Shown piece after piece: positions 35,662 to 46,446 of a DNA stretch of 64,000 bases (position 1 is its first letter; every line of letters begins with the position of its first letter). The notes beneath the pieces are model-generated. The model saw only the letters and a list, made by a program, of their open reading frames with translations. It was not told the DNA's origin and did not search any database. The position numbers were made by a program, and so were the translations under genes. Origin of the DNA: Phycomyces nitens. Lineage: Eukaryota; Mucoromycota; Mucoromycetes; Mucorales; Phycomycetaceae. The DNA lies in the NCBI GenBank assembly GCA_022702545.1, contig JAHRBC010000006.1, forward strand, positions 2,046,001 to 2,110,000, written 5' to 3'.

Positions 35662-38600
35662 TTAAGCATACATCTTTTTTGGTAAAGGAATGACCAGCAT
35701 CTTCACATTAACACCAGACACCAGCTCAGCAGTCGCGACTTCCAAAAGAATACGATGTACTGGCAATATACAATGATAATCATCTGGAGAGAAACTTGGC
35801 GAGCAGACCTCAACTCCTTCGTATTCACGTGTTCTACTTGGCATGTTGATGAGCCATCTCACGAAAGCAAAGACATGAGTGGAATTATTTCCGATTGATG
35901 AACAACTGAGCTTGTGGAGGAACAAGTACTGAATTTGTCCTGTGTATGCTCGTGGAGGATCACCAACTCTACCCAGGAATAGTGCTTGAATGAATGACCC
36001 ACGGTCTACGGAACCATTTTTGCCTTTATACGTCTGGCCGAGAAGATTGATAGATTTTATCTTTGTGATATGATTATCAACAAAGATACCTGAAGACGTT
36101 GCCTGATGATAATGCTGAAGACTTGGTATACCATACGATAGCCGATAGTACTCCAACAACTGGAGATAATCTGTATCATCCATTACAGATGGCTTTCTCA
36201 CCAAGAGAGGGAAGGCAGAGAGAGGAAGGGGCTCATTTCCCTTTATCGGAAATTCAGGCTTTAAAGATGCACGCACAAATAGCTGAAGTATAAATGGCGT
36301 GTGTGAAAGAGGGGCAGAGGAGGAGGTGGCAGTTGTGGATGATGATGTGAGTTTTGACAGAAGAGGACGGAAAGAAGCTTGGTTCGGACAGGAGAGCATT
36401 TTTTGTACGTAGTCGCCCTTGTACATGTCTTCAACAAAAGTCTTCATGAATGTGGACTCAAATCCATCTCTTCTGTTGGTGTCGATCTTCTTCAACAGGC
36501 CATTGTACCTCTCGAACCCAAACAGCCAATAACCATACACAGGTCCAAAATCACGAATGGTTTCGCGAAGATGGATGTGCAGGTGCATGTTGCAGGTGAG
36601 AGTGGGAGCAGGATACAATTCTTCGCATTTCTGACAGAATCTTTCCAAATGGGCATGGGCGTCGTCAAGGTCATCAAACGTGATTGTTGGTGTTGCAAGG
36701 AGACGGCAAGCATCAACAAAGTCGATCCAATTCTTGAACTTATCCAGAGGAAGAACGTCTCTGAGCAGCACAGGAGAATACACCAACACCCAGGATTTCC
36801 ATTCATCAGCCTTCATATATGGAAATCCTCTACTGATCTTCGTCTTCAAAATGGTGTAGTCAGTTGGCACCACCATTGATTCGGCCATTACTTGCATAGA
36901 AGCCAGCTTCCTATCCGTGATTAGACCACTAGTAGTCCACGTCTCGACCATCCTCTTGGCTGTACCCAAGAATAGGTTATGCATGGGATCAATGATCGTT
37001 CCACGTACTAGATCAAAGTATCCAAGGCGATGGAGTTGCGACCATCGAACACCATTTTCGACCTCCAACTCATGCCTTTCTGAGGGCGTGCTTGCACTCT
37101 TCCACACCTCAGCATGCAAACGGTTCTCCACACCACGACGACGACGCCACCCAGACTCATTGAACCCACGGAAGTCCACACTGCTTGTCCCAGGAAGACG
37201 AGAAAATTTGCGACAACACTTGTAACAGGCGTTTGTGCTGTTATGGGACGTGAATCCACTTGTCTTTCTGGCTGCAGGGATGTCACATGCTACCATGAAC
37301 AAAGCTGCACGGACGGTTGCTCCAGAAATGCATTCAAAGGTTGGGATAGTCATTCCCACGTACAGTTGTTCCAACTCATCAACCAAAGGCTTGAGATAAT
37401 GGTTAATCTCTTCGGACTTTGGCTCCTTTGGCCCAGGCATGAGTCCAACAAGGATAGTGTTCTCTGCCTTAAACCGCTCCTCACGAGGCAAGTTGTTAAC
37501 CACCAAGTAAATGGCCCCACAAGAGTATGTGACCCTGTCAAAGGGCTGGAACCAATCAATGTTCAACGTCAACATCAAAGAACGAGGATGGGCAACAAAA
37601 GATTCACCACTGATGTCTTTCAACTCCTTCCACATAACACCGTCAAAGATGTCGCACATTGTATCCATGATCTTGAGCTCCTGATTCCAGTGTTGAATGC
37701 TTGCTTCAAAATCAGGGCGAAGGAAAAGAATTTTCAAGGCATGCTTCAATGACTGGTATTGGAACACGCGCTTGGGAACCAATGCTCCAGACGATGTAAC
37801 CTTGGTCAACTTGCAGTTGCAGGTCAGACGTGCACCAACTTTCGTGAAAACACAGTGAGGGGGACAGACTGGTTTTCTTCATAAACTGCGTGGCAATCGG
37901 GACAGGCTACGAATCTCCTGATACCGTTGGAAATCGCAGAATATCCTGTCATTCTTTGCAGACCAAGAAGACTGGATGGGAGCTGGAAATCCTGCTCGTA
38001 AATCGTCAAGAGTGTGTTGATGAACTCGATCAAGACAACAGCACCCTTGTTGACCACATAGCGGGATGCAAAGAGGACAACAAAAACGGCAATAAACCTG
38101 TGCACAGGATTTTCAGGCATATTGGGGGTTGGGAAAGGGTCTATTTTAAAATCGAAAAAATTAATATTCAATTCTTTTCAGGCTTTTTTCTTTGCTGCTT
38201 TCTCTTTGCTTTTGGCTATGCAACACGCACCTTCACTGTCGAATTCCTCAACCTCGATCTCAACTTCATCTTCGCCTTCATCTTCTTCATCATCGCTTTC
38301 GTCATCGCGTTCGCCATCGGCATTGGCCTCATTAGCAACTGAATCGCCCTCATCCAGCATTACATCGGCATCCCAAAAGGTGAGTTGGTCTGACCGTCCA
38401 ATACATCCGAGGGTCCAGACTGTTGAGTAGAAATGACCGCTTATAGAATATAATAGTTTCTTAGTCTCTACTTTTTTCAAATAAACTTTTCTTACATTGA
38501 ATATCAATATCCATGTCTGCTTGAGTGTCTGTGTTTCATACCGCCGAAATTATTATACAATACATAAAAATAAACACTGAAATTATCATACCAATCTCAT

Positions 38601-38739
38601 TTGAGTTGCTCTGTTCAATTCTTGCTCTCTTGCTATGACGCTGAGCAGTTCGGCTTGCTACCAATGTGTAGCCTTGGCCATTGTTGTTGCATCTATTGCA
38701 ATAGCACTTGGTGTTGTAAAAAGTATTTGAAGATGACAT
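35662..38739 (-). pseudogene. Tnp2/CACTA-type transposase, CACTG copy A (one frameshift)
   Basis: Exons complement(35662..38140, 38231..38419, 38496..38528, 38592..38739); phases agree. The N-terminus carries a small Cys cluster (KCYCNRCNNNGQGY), followed by a Glu/Asp-rich stretch, a hydrophobic segment (HRFIAVFVVLFASRYVV), a zinc-ribbon-like CPDCHAVYEE and then the transposase core with LTLNIDWFQPFDRVTYS, NNLPREERF, VGLMPGPKEPK, VACDIPAARKTSGFTSH, IDPMHNLFLGTAKRM and GPVYGYWLFGFERYNG. These match the Tnp2-like transposases of CACTA elements found in fungi. A frame break at about 37859-37863 in a run of five G (plus strand) looks like loss of one base; otherwise the protein would be about 949 residues. 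The split between intron 2 and 3 is inferred. Confidence 0.85.
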
Positions 38740-38952
38740 TGTGTTTGTGTTTATAATGTTAAAACAAAAAGGAAACGAGTGTTACATATACTTTATTTAT
38801 TAATATTTTATAGTGGTAAAAAAGCAACGTTGTTTTATTCTTTTTAATCAAGCCAATGGGGTCAAGCAAAAGAACGTTTTTAATCAGAACACAAAAAAAG
38901 GTGTTGAGCTGCAAATTTGCCCTAATTTTCCTCAGGTAGACAGCTTTGCTCA

Positions 38953-38983
38953 CACATGAGTATTCAGACCCATTTTTCCAGTG
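38953..38983 (-). repeat. Right terminal inverted repeat, CACTG copy A
   Basis: 31 bp, perfect inverted partner of 32485-32515, followed by the CTA duplication at 38984-38986. Confidence 0.95.
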
Positions 38984-39989
38984 CTACCATTGTCAATTCT
39001 TGCAATTCGATGCGTGCTATCAAACTTTTCTTTTTGTATGGCCGTAATTCGATCGGTTCTGTCTTTAATGGCTGGAAACACAACTTCTGCCATATGATCA
39101 ATACGTTTGATAAGTTCGTCATAGGTCATTGGTTTCGATGGTGTAGATTTGGGATCTCTATAGTCCTCAAAAGCGTTCATTTGTCTAGCAAACATCAGTG
39201 AAAATGGAGCAGTATTTAACCTTTTTGACATCTTATTATTGATTGCCAATTGTACAGCTGGGAGATAATAGTCCCAATCTTTTCCAGTTCCTGCTACCAT
39301 CTTTCTGATGACTTGCATAGATGTCTGTACCCATCTCTCTGCTAGGCCATTTGCTCTAGGGTGGTATGGTGTTACAAGTCTATGATCGACTCCTGTATTC
39401 TGTAGTAATTTCTTCATCAGTTCATTCTTGAACTCTGTGCCATTATCAGATTGTATGATTCGTGGAAACCCGAAATCACCAAATATCTGTACTAGTGTTT
39501 TGACAATAGTGTCTGATTGTTTGTTCGGAATTGCTCTTAATAAGCAGAAGCGTGTGCAAACGTCTACCATTACAAATAGGTATACATTACTCTCTGTTGT
39601 AGGATGTAATGGGCCAGCTAGGTCGATTGCCCAGTGGTCTCCTGGTACATATGCATGGATAGGTCTTAGAGGATTATAGCCTTTCTTAGTGATATTATAT
39701 TTCTGACAAGACGGACATTCTTTTACACATTCAAGTGCATCTTGGATCATATTTGCCCAATGTATACCGTTCTTGTGATTCAATTCTACTATGTGTTCTG
39801 CACCAAAGTGTCCAAAGAGATGCACTTTCATTAATATATCTTTGCGCTCTTCTTCTGGAGGTGTCATGTAGTCTATGGTATCACTCTTTGTCTTGACCGT
39901 AAATACTCTTTGGTCCTTTGGTTTAGATGTGTACTCAATTTGTTCAAACTTCGGATTCTGCTGAGCCTCTATTTTGTCTTGAGATGGCT
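38984..39989 (-). pseudogene. Integrase of element 2, upstream fragment
   Basis: The frame continues from the RNase H junction with IEYTSKPKDQRVFTVKTKSD and reaches MTPPEEERKDILMKVHLFGH. It has an HHCC zinc finger (HLFGHFG...CPSCQKYN) and the DDE core (WAIDLAGPL, QSDNGTEF, NGLAERWVQ), and stops at RIDNG where the transposon begins. The frame is -1 relative to gag-pol; aligning with element 1 suggests loss of one base near TTCTCCCGG (about 40022-40030) rather than programmed shifting. No obvious start codon heads this frame. Confidence 0.87.
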
Positions 39990-42900
39990 TCAGTGCCTCA
40001 TTACCCCCCTCCAGACTATTTTCCGGGAGAATAGACGAGATAAATAATCCGGTAACTTGTTGCTGATGCCAGGTATGTGTACCACATCATAATTATAATC
40101 AAGTAACGTATCCATCCACTGGATCATCATGGGATTCGCCACCTTTTGCGTGTGGATATATGTCAAAGCCTTGTGGTCAGTGTACAATGTGAATTTCTGT
40201 CCCCATAAGAATTTGTGGAATTTCTTAAGTGCGAATACCATGGCTAGTAGCTCACGTTTCGTCGTAGAATAATTACGTTCTGATTTTGATAAAGCTCTGG
40301 CCATAAATCCAATGTACTTCTTTTGGTCATTGATATTTTGATACAGAGTAGCACCAATTCCTAGATTGGAAGCATCAGTGGCAACAAAGAATGGTTGAGA
40401 TAAGTCAGGAAAGTGCAATATGGGATTTGTTTGCAAAATGGCTTTAAGCTGCTCGAAACTCCGTTGGTGATCATTATTCCAAATCTTGGATAAGCTACCA
40501 GCGTTTCTGAGAGCATCCAGTGGCGCAGTAATGTGGGCTGCCACTGGTATGTATTCACGAAAATAATTGATGACTCCTAGAAAGCTCTGGATGTCTTTTC
40601 CTGTCTTTGGTATAGGCCATTGCAGCACATTCGTGATCTTTCTTTGGTCAATTCGACTGCCTTGTGCGTCGACTGAGAATCCCAGTAAGTAGACTGACTT
40701 CTGGGCAAAATGACATTTGTTGGGGTTCAAAATTAGATTGACCTCCGTCAATTTGTTGATAGCTTGACAAACATGATGGGTATGTTCCTCTAGATTCTTG
40801 GAGAAAATGACGATGTCATCCACAAACGTTTGTATAAAAGGCATGTCCTGGAATATCAAAGACATGACTCTTTGGAACTTTGATGATAAGGGCTTGAGTC
40901 TAAAAGGACATCCCTGAAACATATACTGCAGATTATTGTGCGTAAATGTCGTTTTATGTTGATCCTCTTTGCGTATTTGGAAGCGATGGAAGGCGCTTTT
41001 TAAATCAAGTGTAGAAAATACACTTGCTCCTGCTAGAGTATCGAAGATCTCTCGGATTAATGGCAAAGGGTATCGGTCATCAGGAAGCAATTTATTAATG
41101 TGCCGAGGATCAAGGCATGGTCTCTTGCCCGTCTTGTTTCCTTGTGCATCTTTTTTGTCAGCCAGAGTCAGTGGACTGTTCCATGCTGAGTTTACTGTCA
41201 ATTTCACAATAGTTCCTTCTTTCAGCCAGTTATTAACGGCCTCATCTATGATGGGTCTTAATGCATAGGGAGTAGGATATTGTCTTTGGTACGTAGTCGC
41301 AGCTTCTGGTGTGTGCAATGCCACCACCGATTCAGGTACTGTACAAAATGAATCTTTTGGTATTGCTTCATTAGCCTTAATATATGGTGTGACTGCTGAG
41401 AAAAACTTTGCTCTTTCAGCCTCTGTGCCGTAGGGTGCATTGTTTGGCTCAAGATCATCTATTATGGGCTGTTCCTTTTTTATATTTTCTTTATAATCAT
41501 TTGCATTCCAAGACGTGGCAACACCCGTAAAGGCTATTCCCATCTTTGGCATAATATCAAAACCAAGAATAAGATCAACACCTTCGATATTCATATCAAT
41601 AAGTTCAAATTCGTGTGTAAAAGAGTGGCCATTAGCGTAACTAACTAGCAAAGGAGATGTCTTTCCTATACGTTGCACAGATTGTGCTTTACTTGCAAAT
41701 GTTATGTTTCCTTCGATTTTTGTAATAGGTAGACTTATGAGTTTATTATATAGTTCTACACTAATACACGAGACTTCGGCTCCGGAGTCCAGCAAGCCCA
41801 TGAGCTGATGCTCATTCTGTAATAATACAGGGGTGTTTAGTGAGAATGGATTCAATTGATATTGTTCCTTATTTGTCTTACCTAGTGAGGTATACTCCAG
41901 TTCTTTGGACAGTTTGTCCACCATGCTGCCTCTTGATGTGCGTACAGCATGCACAGCCACATTGGGCTTGCGCTGTTTATTCACAAAAGAGGTGTGGTAT
42001 TCTGGGCATGTATGTCCTGGGCTCCATTGTCGGTGACAATGGTAGCATTCCTTGGCCTTGGCCTTTTCCGCACGACCGGAGATGATCCTACATCCCTCCG
42101 TGTTGTGGGTGGTATTCTTACCATGCTGAGTGCAGAAGAATCCTGCACTAGCTGGGGAACCCGAGGCTTTTCCAGAACGATGTCTGCTCGACCCGAACTG
42201 GAAAGACTGACCATCTGTGCGTCGGCGGGAGCCAGTGTGGGTCTTCTCGGCCTCGGCTCTAACCCTCTTCATGGGGCGAGTCAGCGTGATCGCCAGATCC
42301 AGGACTTGTTGGACGGTCTGCGGCTTGTGGGAGTTGCGGGTCCACCAGGCAACGTGGGTGGTTTGATGGAAGTGCGGGGTGAGGGAAGCCAAGAACCGCA
42401 AGGCCACAATCATGTCTTGCTTCACGTTGCCCTCGCGGCAAGTCCTCTGGAAACGGTGTCCATACTCTTGGACGGACTCGTCCTCTCTCATGGTCATGGT
42501 TAGCGCCTTGACCGACATTATCGCCTGCTGCTCCTCAGAGTCATAGTGCTGCTTGATCAGCACACGGGCCTCCTCCCACTTGCAGTTCTTCAACGCCAAT
42601 GTACTTTTGTACCAGGCGTCGTACTCATCCACCATGGCATTCGGGAGCCATTTCGACCAGGCAATGTCAATGTGCTCCTTGCCAGTTGCGAGCACATTCT
42701 CAAACGCGGACAGGTAGAGCTCCACGTGTTGGTACACCTTGGCATCCGGGTTGGGGACGGAGTGACCAGCCAGCTGGAACAACGGAATGTCCCTCAAGTT
42801 GATGGCGGTCCCGTTGGTGTTGGTCGGGATAGGCTCTTGGGCGGCCGCAAGGAGTGTCCGGAATCTGGCCAACTGCTCGTTGGCATCGTCAACCTCCTTG

Positions 42901-43208
42901 CCAAGGGTCTTGGCAACCTCGTGGTCATCCTTGTCGGTGGCCTCATCCACGGCAAGCATGAGGTCCCAGGCCTTCTGCTCATACTTGCTGATCAACCTTT
43001 CAGCTACGGCCCTGGTATTCTTGCGCCTTTCTTCTCCAGAGACGGCGCCTTGCTCAGTCACCTTGGGAGCATAGCGGGAGTCGGCTAAGCCGGAAACACA
43101 CTTTTGCTCGGAAGTGGTGTCTACTTCCATGAGCTCACTTGTGCTCTCCTTGTGGGCAGGGGCCTCTTGCTGGGCAATGGTAGGGGTCTCGTTGTTGATG
43201 GAAGACAT
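39990..43208 (-). CDS. Gag-Pol polyprotein of element 2 (gag, protease, RT, RNase H)
   Basis: 1072 codons uninterrupted, starting MSSINNETPTIAQQEAPAH about 45 nt after the 5' LTR. Gag has a Cys/His cluster (CYHCHRQWSPGHTC); the protease motif is LLDSGAEVSCIS (about 470); RT has RPCLDPRHINKLL, STLDLKSAFHRF and QTFVDDIVIF (about 795); RNase H has FVATDASNLGIGATLY and YSTTKRELLAMVFALK. The frame ends LFSRKIVWRGVMRH directly at the candidate central polypurine tract, after a likely one-base loss; the -1 frame leads to integrase. Clearly related to element 1, but with a different PPT and LTR sequence, so a separate family of the same lineage. Confidence 0.93.
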   Translation of the reverse strand: MSSINNETPTIAQQEAPAHKESTSELMEVDTTSEQKCVSGLADSRYAPKVTEQGAVSGEERRKNTRAVAERLISKYEQKAWDLMLAVDEATDKDDHEVAKTLGKEVDDANEQLARFRTLLAAAQEPIPTNTNGTAINLRDIPLFQLAGHSVPNPDAKVYQHVELYLSAFENVLATGKEHIDIAWSKWLPNAMVDEYDAWYKSTLALKNCKWEEARVLIKQHYDSEEQQAIMSVKALTMTMREDESVQEYGHRFQRTCREGNVKQDMIVALRFLASLTPHFHQTTHVAWWTRNSHKPQTVQQVLDLAITLTRPMKRVRAEAEKTHTGSRRRTDGQSFQFGSSRHRSGKASGSPASAGFFCTQHGKNTTHNTEGCRIISGRAEKAKAKECYHCHRQWSPGHTCPEYHTSFVNKQRKPNVAVHAVRTSRGSMVDKLSKELEYTSLGKTNKEQYQLNPFSLNTPVLLQNEHQLMGLLDSGAEVSCISVELYNKLISLPITKIEGNITFASKAQSVQRIGKTSPLLVSYANGHSFTHEFELIDMNIEGVDLILGFDIMPKMGIAFTGVATSWNANDYKENIKKEQPIIDDLEPNNAPYGTEAERAKFFSAVTPYIKANEAIPKDSFCTVPESVVALHTPEAATTYQRQYPTPYALRPIIDEAVNNWLKEGTIVKLTVNSAWNSPLTLADKKDAQGNKTGKRPCLDPRHINKLLPDDRYPLPLIREIFDTLAGASVFSTLDLKSAFHRFQIRKEDQHKTTFTHNNLQYMFQGCPFRLKPLSSKFQRVMSLIFQDMPFIQTFVDDIVIFSKNLEEHTHHVCQAINKLTEVNLILNPNKCHFAQKSVYLLGFSVDAQGSRIDQRKITNVLQWPIPKTGKDIQSFLGVINYFREYIPVAAHITAPLDALRNAGSLSKIWNNDHQRSFEQLKAILQTNPILHFPDLSQPFFVATDASNLGIGATLYQNINDQKKYIGFMARALSKSERNYSTTKRELLAMVFALKKFHKFLWGQKFTLYTDHKALTYIHTQKVANPMMIQWMDTLLDYNYDVVHIPGISNKLPDYLSRLFSRKIVWRGVMRH
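39999..40017 (-). promoter_or_regulatory. Candidate central polypurine tract of element 2
   Basis: AGTCTGGAGGGGGGTAATG on the minus strand is identical over 19 nt to the 3' PPT/LTR junction at 31955-31973. It sits at the RNase H-integrase junction, exactly where element 1 also has a copy of its own, different PPT. Confidence 0.6.
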
Positions 43209-43241
43209 TTTTTGGATAGTGTTTTTTATAGAAGCGAGGGT

Positions 43242-43249
43242 TCAAAGTA
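43242..43249 (-). promoter_or_regulatory. Candidate self-priming primer-binding site of element 2
   Basis: Just after the 5' LTR (minus strand) TTTTTTACTTTGAACCCTC; the 8-mer TACTTTGA pairs perfectly with TCAAAGTA inside the LTR (plus-strand positions 43288-43295), plus three more pairs beyond a small bulge. As in element 1, no TGG tRNA-type site is present. Confidence 0.35.
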
Positions 43250-43254
43250 AAAAA

Positions 43255-43596
43255 TGTGATATTTAGTAGTAGAAAAGGGACGGTGGATACTTTGAGACTC
43301 TTTATTGTGATTGAGAAAAAGTTAAAGTTATGTCCAGTCCTTGATTCAAGAAGTGTGTTAACTTAGTATTTATAATTATTGTTATAATTCTTATCAGCTT
43401 GGATATTCATTATCATAATAGCTGTGTTATTAGTTAATAGGTATTTTGGGACTTTGTCCCACAATAGATTGGGTATGGTATTTTCATATTTGGATAAGGA
43501 TTTCTAGATGGTATAGTTTGTCTTGATTTTAGATAATCCAGCTATCTGGGTTTATATATCACTTTTCTCTGATATACCATTATGCCAAATACAACA
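43255..43596 (-). repeat. 5' LTR of element 2
   Basis: 342 bp; one difference from 31615-31956. The promoter of the element is expected here. AGATT follows at 43597-43601. Confidence 0.95.
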
Positions 43597-43760
43597 AGAT
43601 TCTTGATACACTCCCTTATTACACTCCGCCCGTCAAAAAACCAAAAAAGTCTGACATAGGCTTTTTGTGAGGATTGTAATTAGTTCTTCATACACTCCCT
43701 CAATACACTCCCACCACAAGGATATCAAAAAAGACTAATGTAGACTTTTTTTTTGTAAAA
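43597..43760. repeat. Tandem TACACTCCC-type terminal sequence (probable MULE end)
   Basis: Two units of about 83 bp (from about 43601 and 43684), each running TTCTT-ATACACTCCCT, A-TACACTCC, then A-rich sequence with AAAAAAG(T)CT and GTAGACTTTTTT. A third copy lies at 55331-55410, next to a MULE-type zinc-finger ORF. Before element 2 inserted, the start of this sequence was joined to the sequence right of repeat B (31607-31614). Assignment as a MULE terminus is by association only; no inverted partner is found in the window. Confidence 0.4.
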
Positions 43761-45381
43761 TGAATTTTAGTACTGTAATTGATATAATATATTTTTTTAA
43801 CTCTTAAAAAGGACCGAGTAGTCGACACTCACTACAAAAGTCTAAGGGTATTATGTAGATAAATCTTATAAAATAAGATACTTAATTGTATAGTTTTACT
43901 ATGCTTTTGGTAATATATCATCATGATCCGTAGTAGACTAAAAAGATATGGGGGTGAACTGAATCATCCTACCTACTGGTGTACAAGAATCCAATGTAGA
44001 ATATTTAAATGCCCTCAAACAGCACAAAACTTAAATATACATTGTAGCCACAATATATTCCTAGTCGATCTACCCTTTTTTGCATTGTATTTTACGATAC
44101 ACAGACAGTTTGTGTCAGGGGAGATTGGCCACTTACAAACAACCAGTTTTATCTTTCATTATATTTTATAGTGGGTTTTATAATATGTTTTAACAGTCCA
44201 TCAAGGATGATTGTAGACTATGGCAAGGTAATTGTAGTTATTCTATGCAAACAAGCCTCCCTGGTTTGTTGTTTTTTTTGGAGCAATAGATTCTGAAAAT
44301 TTTTATTTTTCGTTTTATTTGATAAAAAATATATTTGCGCTATATATTCTAGTCTCTAGACTATTTCTTTGGTATATCTATTTTACCAATCGATATTTCT
44401 TGGTCGGCACCATCAACTGGTTCTTAATAGAGCCAGGATACTTACCTAGCTGAGAGAAAGCCAATACTGTCTAAAAGTAAAAGAGAAGATTGTTAGTAAA
44501 TTATTTTTATATAAATCATTCATTCTTATACTTACATTTTTAATATAATAAACAGAACCTTTGATAGACCCTCTGTATTATGCCAACAAATAATCATTGT
44601 CTAATAGATATATGTTAATATTTGTAGATAGGCAATATATAATACTAAAATATTGGTTCACTTACAAGATATAGTCGTTGGAATGACCAGATAATTTCAA
44701 TTAGGAATTCATACAAGAGTATAGCAAGACATCTGTGATAGATATTATTAAAGAGAACATATTTATAATATAAAAGGTTTACCAGAATATTATATTGAGA
44801 TGGACAGAAAAATAGAATTTGCAGCTACATACAAAAGAGTGATTTGGTTAATAAAGAAGAGCTTTAACATAATATGATCTTACCTTTGGATATGCAGCCA
44901 TGTGCAATAGAGAGACCTCATTATATATTTATAAGCAGTTACCTATGAATAATAAAATATATTGAGTAAAAAATATATTTACAAGAGAAAGAAAAGAATT
45001 AATTATCAGAGTATTTTGTGGTAATATTTAGGCACAAAAGAATATAAAAAATAAAAAGGAAAAATAAATACTTTGTATTAAAATACTGTTTGACCCTGAT
45101 AAAATGCGGGCAATAAAAATGATAATCCAAAAGAATATGCCTGCCGTCATTTTCATATCTTTGTGATTTATAGTTTATTAGGTTGAAAAAGATGTCTAGA
45201 TATAGAACAAGAGTGTACACAATGCTGTTAAATAGCAATGAAACTATAAGACACTTTATTATTCTATCTAATAGAACATATTGAATAATATAATCACCGT
45301 CAAAAATAAAAAAGTTTATTATGTTTAACTTCAGCCTACTAATGGTAAGATAATATAGTAGTTTGCTATGAATGAAACCAC
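43761..45381. other. A/T-rich non-coding stretch left of the OTU-like gene
   Basis: 1.6 kb with no supported gene. Short frames (43923-44171, 44999-45406 minus) show no motifs and biased composition. Probably the interior of a decayed mobile element. Confidence 0.4.
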
Positions 45382-46330
45382 TCAATTTTTGTAGTGACTG
45401 TTGCATGTCTGAGGGAATGCCTCTCTAATTCGAACATGGTCAAAGTTGAGAGTTGGCTTATCAAATTTCTTCATTTGGCCTGTAGGAGTACGCTGAAATT
45501 CAACGTAGTAAAAGTGTGAAAACGAAAGAAGGAGTGTGATCGGATTGTCTGCAGATGTTAATTCCATGTGGATGAGTGGCCAATAAACCTGAGATTCATG
45601 GTATGCATTCAGTTTTCCTGTGGTTCTGACAGAATGTTCAGAGTATGTGTAGATTATGACAGGTCTTTGGTATGTGTCAGCAACAATTTGAGGGCAGATA
45701 AAGGTGCTGAACCACAAGGATAGATTGGTTTGCCCCAAACAAGGCGATTTTTTGGATTGGAGTCTGTTGATCATTCTCTCCTCTTCGTACTGGACTACAG
45801 CATCTGTGCCAATTGCTTTGTATAAAGTGTCTTTGTATCTCATATACATCTTGAGCATATCACCCTTTACATCAATCCATTTGCATTGGTCCTTGTGTAC
45901 ACCAAAACTGACAGCTCGAAAGCCACAGTTACCATCAGCACCAACACTATGAATGGCAGCAATTGCATTTCTAGTTGACTGCGTATGTATCCATTGGAAA
46001 GGAGCATCTTTCTTTGCATTGCAATATGTTTGTAAACTAAGTGAAAATAGGCCCAATATTTAGTTGTTTATAAGCATTGTTTTTAGTCTTTACATACCTG
46101 TCATATGCAGAGGAGTGATGAGATAAATCTCTTGCAACACTTGGTATATCCTTTTTGGCTTCAATGGTGCTTTTGTCTGGATAAGAGAAGCTACCATCAA
46201 CGGCACGTACAAGCAATGTCAACTTTCTTTTTTTCTGTTCGAGGTTGACATGTCTTTCTTCAATCTCCAACTGTCTTTTTTTTGCATCTCCTTATTTTTC
46301 CTCGATCGCTATTTGAATTTTGAGGAATAG
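45382..46330 (-). pseudogene. OTU-type cysteine protease-like protein linked to a MULE transposase
   Basis: Two exons joined in phase 2: 45382..about 46035 and about 46100..46270, extending upstream through a Lys/Glu-rich coiled-coil-like stretch (QLEIEERHVNLEQKKRKL) to an in-frame TAA near 46300. The downstream exon contains the OTU catalytic Asp/Cys motif SVGADGNCGFRAVSFG and a later His region (LLLSFSHFYYVEFQ), the arrangement of OTU deubiquitinase-like proteases. The C-terminus is DHVRIREAFPQTCNSHYKN. It lies 170 bp downstream of a MULE transposase on the same strand. No clean start codon is visible, so it is either truncated or was the C-terminal part of a larger transposon product. The OTU call is good; activity and role are unknown. 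Confidence 0.7.
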
Positions 46331-46446
46331 TAGGAACGTGTGACAGTGTTTACTTTTTCAAGTTCTTATATTATTATTTATATTTATTCATATACCTCTT
46401 TCAAAATAAATGTTTTCATTATTATATTATAGAATTGATTTTATTA

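Larger units (their letters stand above)
32483..38983 (-). mobile_element. CACTG-type (CACTA/CMC-like) DNA transposon, copy A
   Basis: Perfect 31-bp terminal inverted repeats beginning CACTGGAAAAATGGGTCTGA (32485-32515 and reversed at 38953-38983). CTA occurs on both sides (32480-32482 and 38984-38986), a 3-bp duplication usual for CACTA elements; two extra bases (TA, 32483-32484) sit between the left CTA and the repeat. Cargo: a Tnp2-like transposase on the minus strand (38739-35662), an intact accessory gene on the plus strand (34415-35529), and 1.9 kb with an exon-like repeat array. It lies inside the integrase of element 2 and is the youngest insertion there. Confidence 0.93.
31615..43596 (-). 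mobile_element. Young chromovirus (element 2), split by a CACTG transposon
   Basis: 342-bp LTRs at 31615-31956 and 43255-43596 differ at one position (31866 against 43506 by eye). AGATT flanks both sides (31610-31614 and 43597-43601). On the minus strand: gag-pol (43208-39990), integrase (39989-38984), the inserted CACTG transposon (38983-32483), the integrase C-terminus with chromodomain, then the 3' polypurine tract and LTR. Without the insertion the element is about 5.5 kb. Confidence 0.95.
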
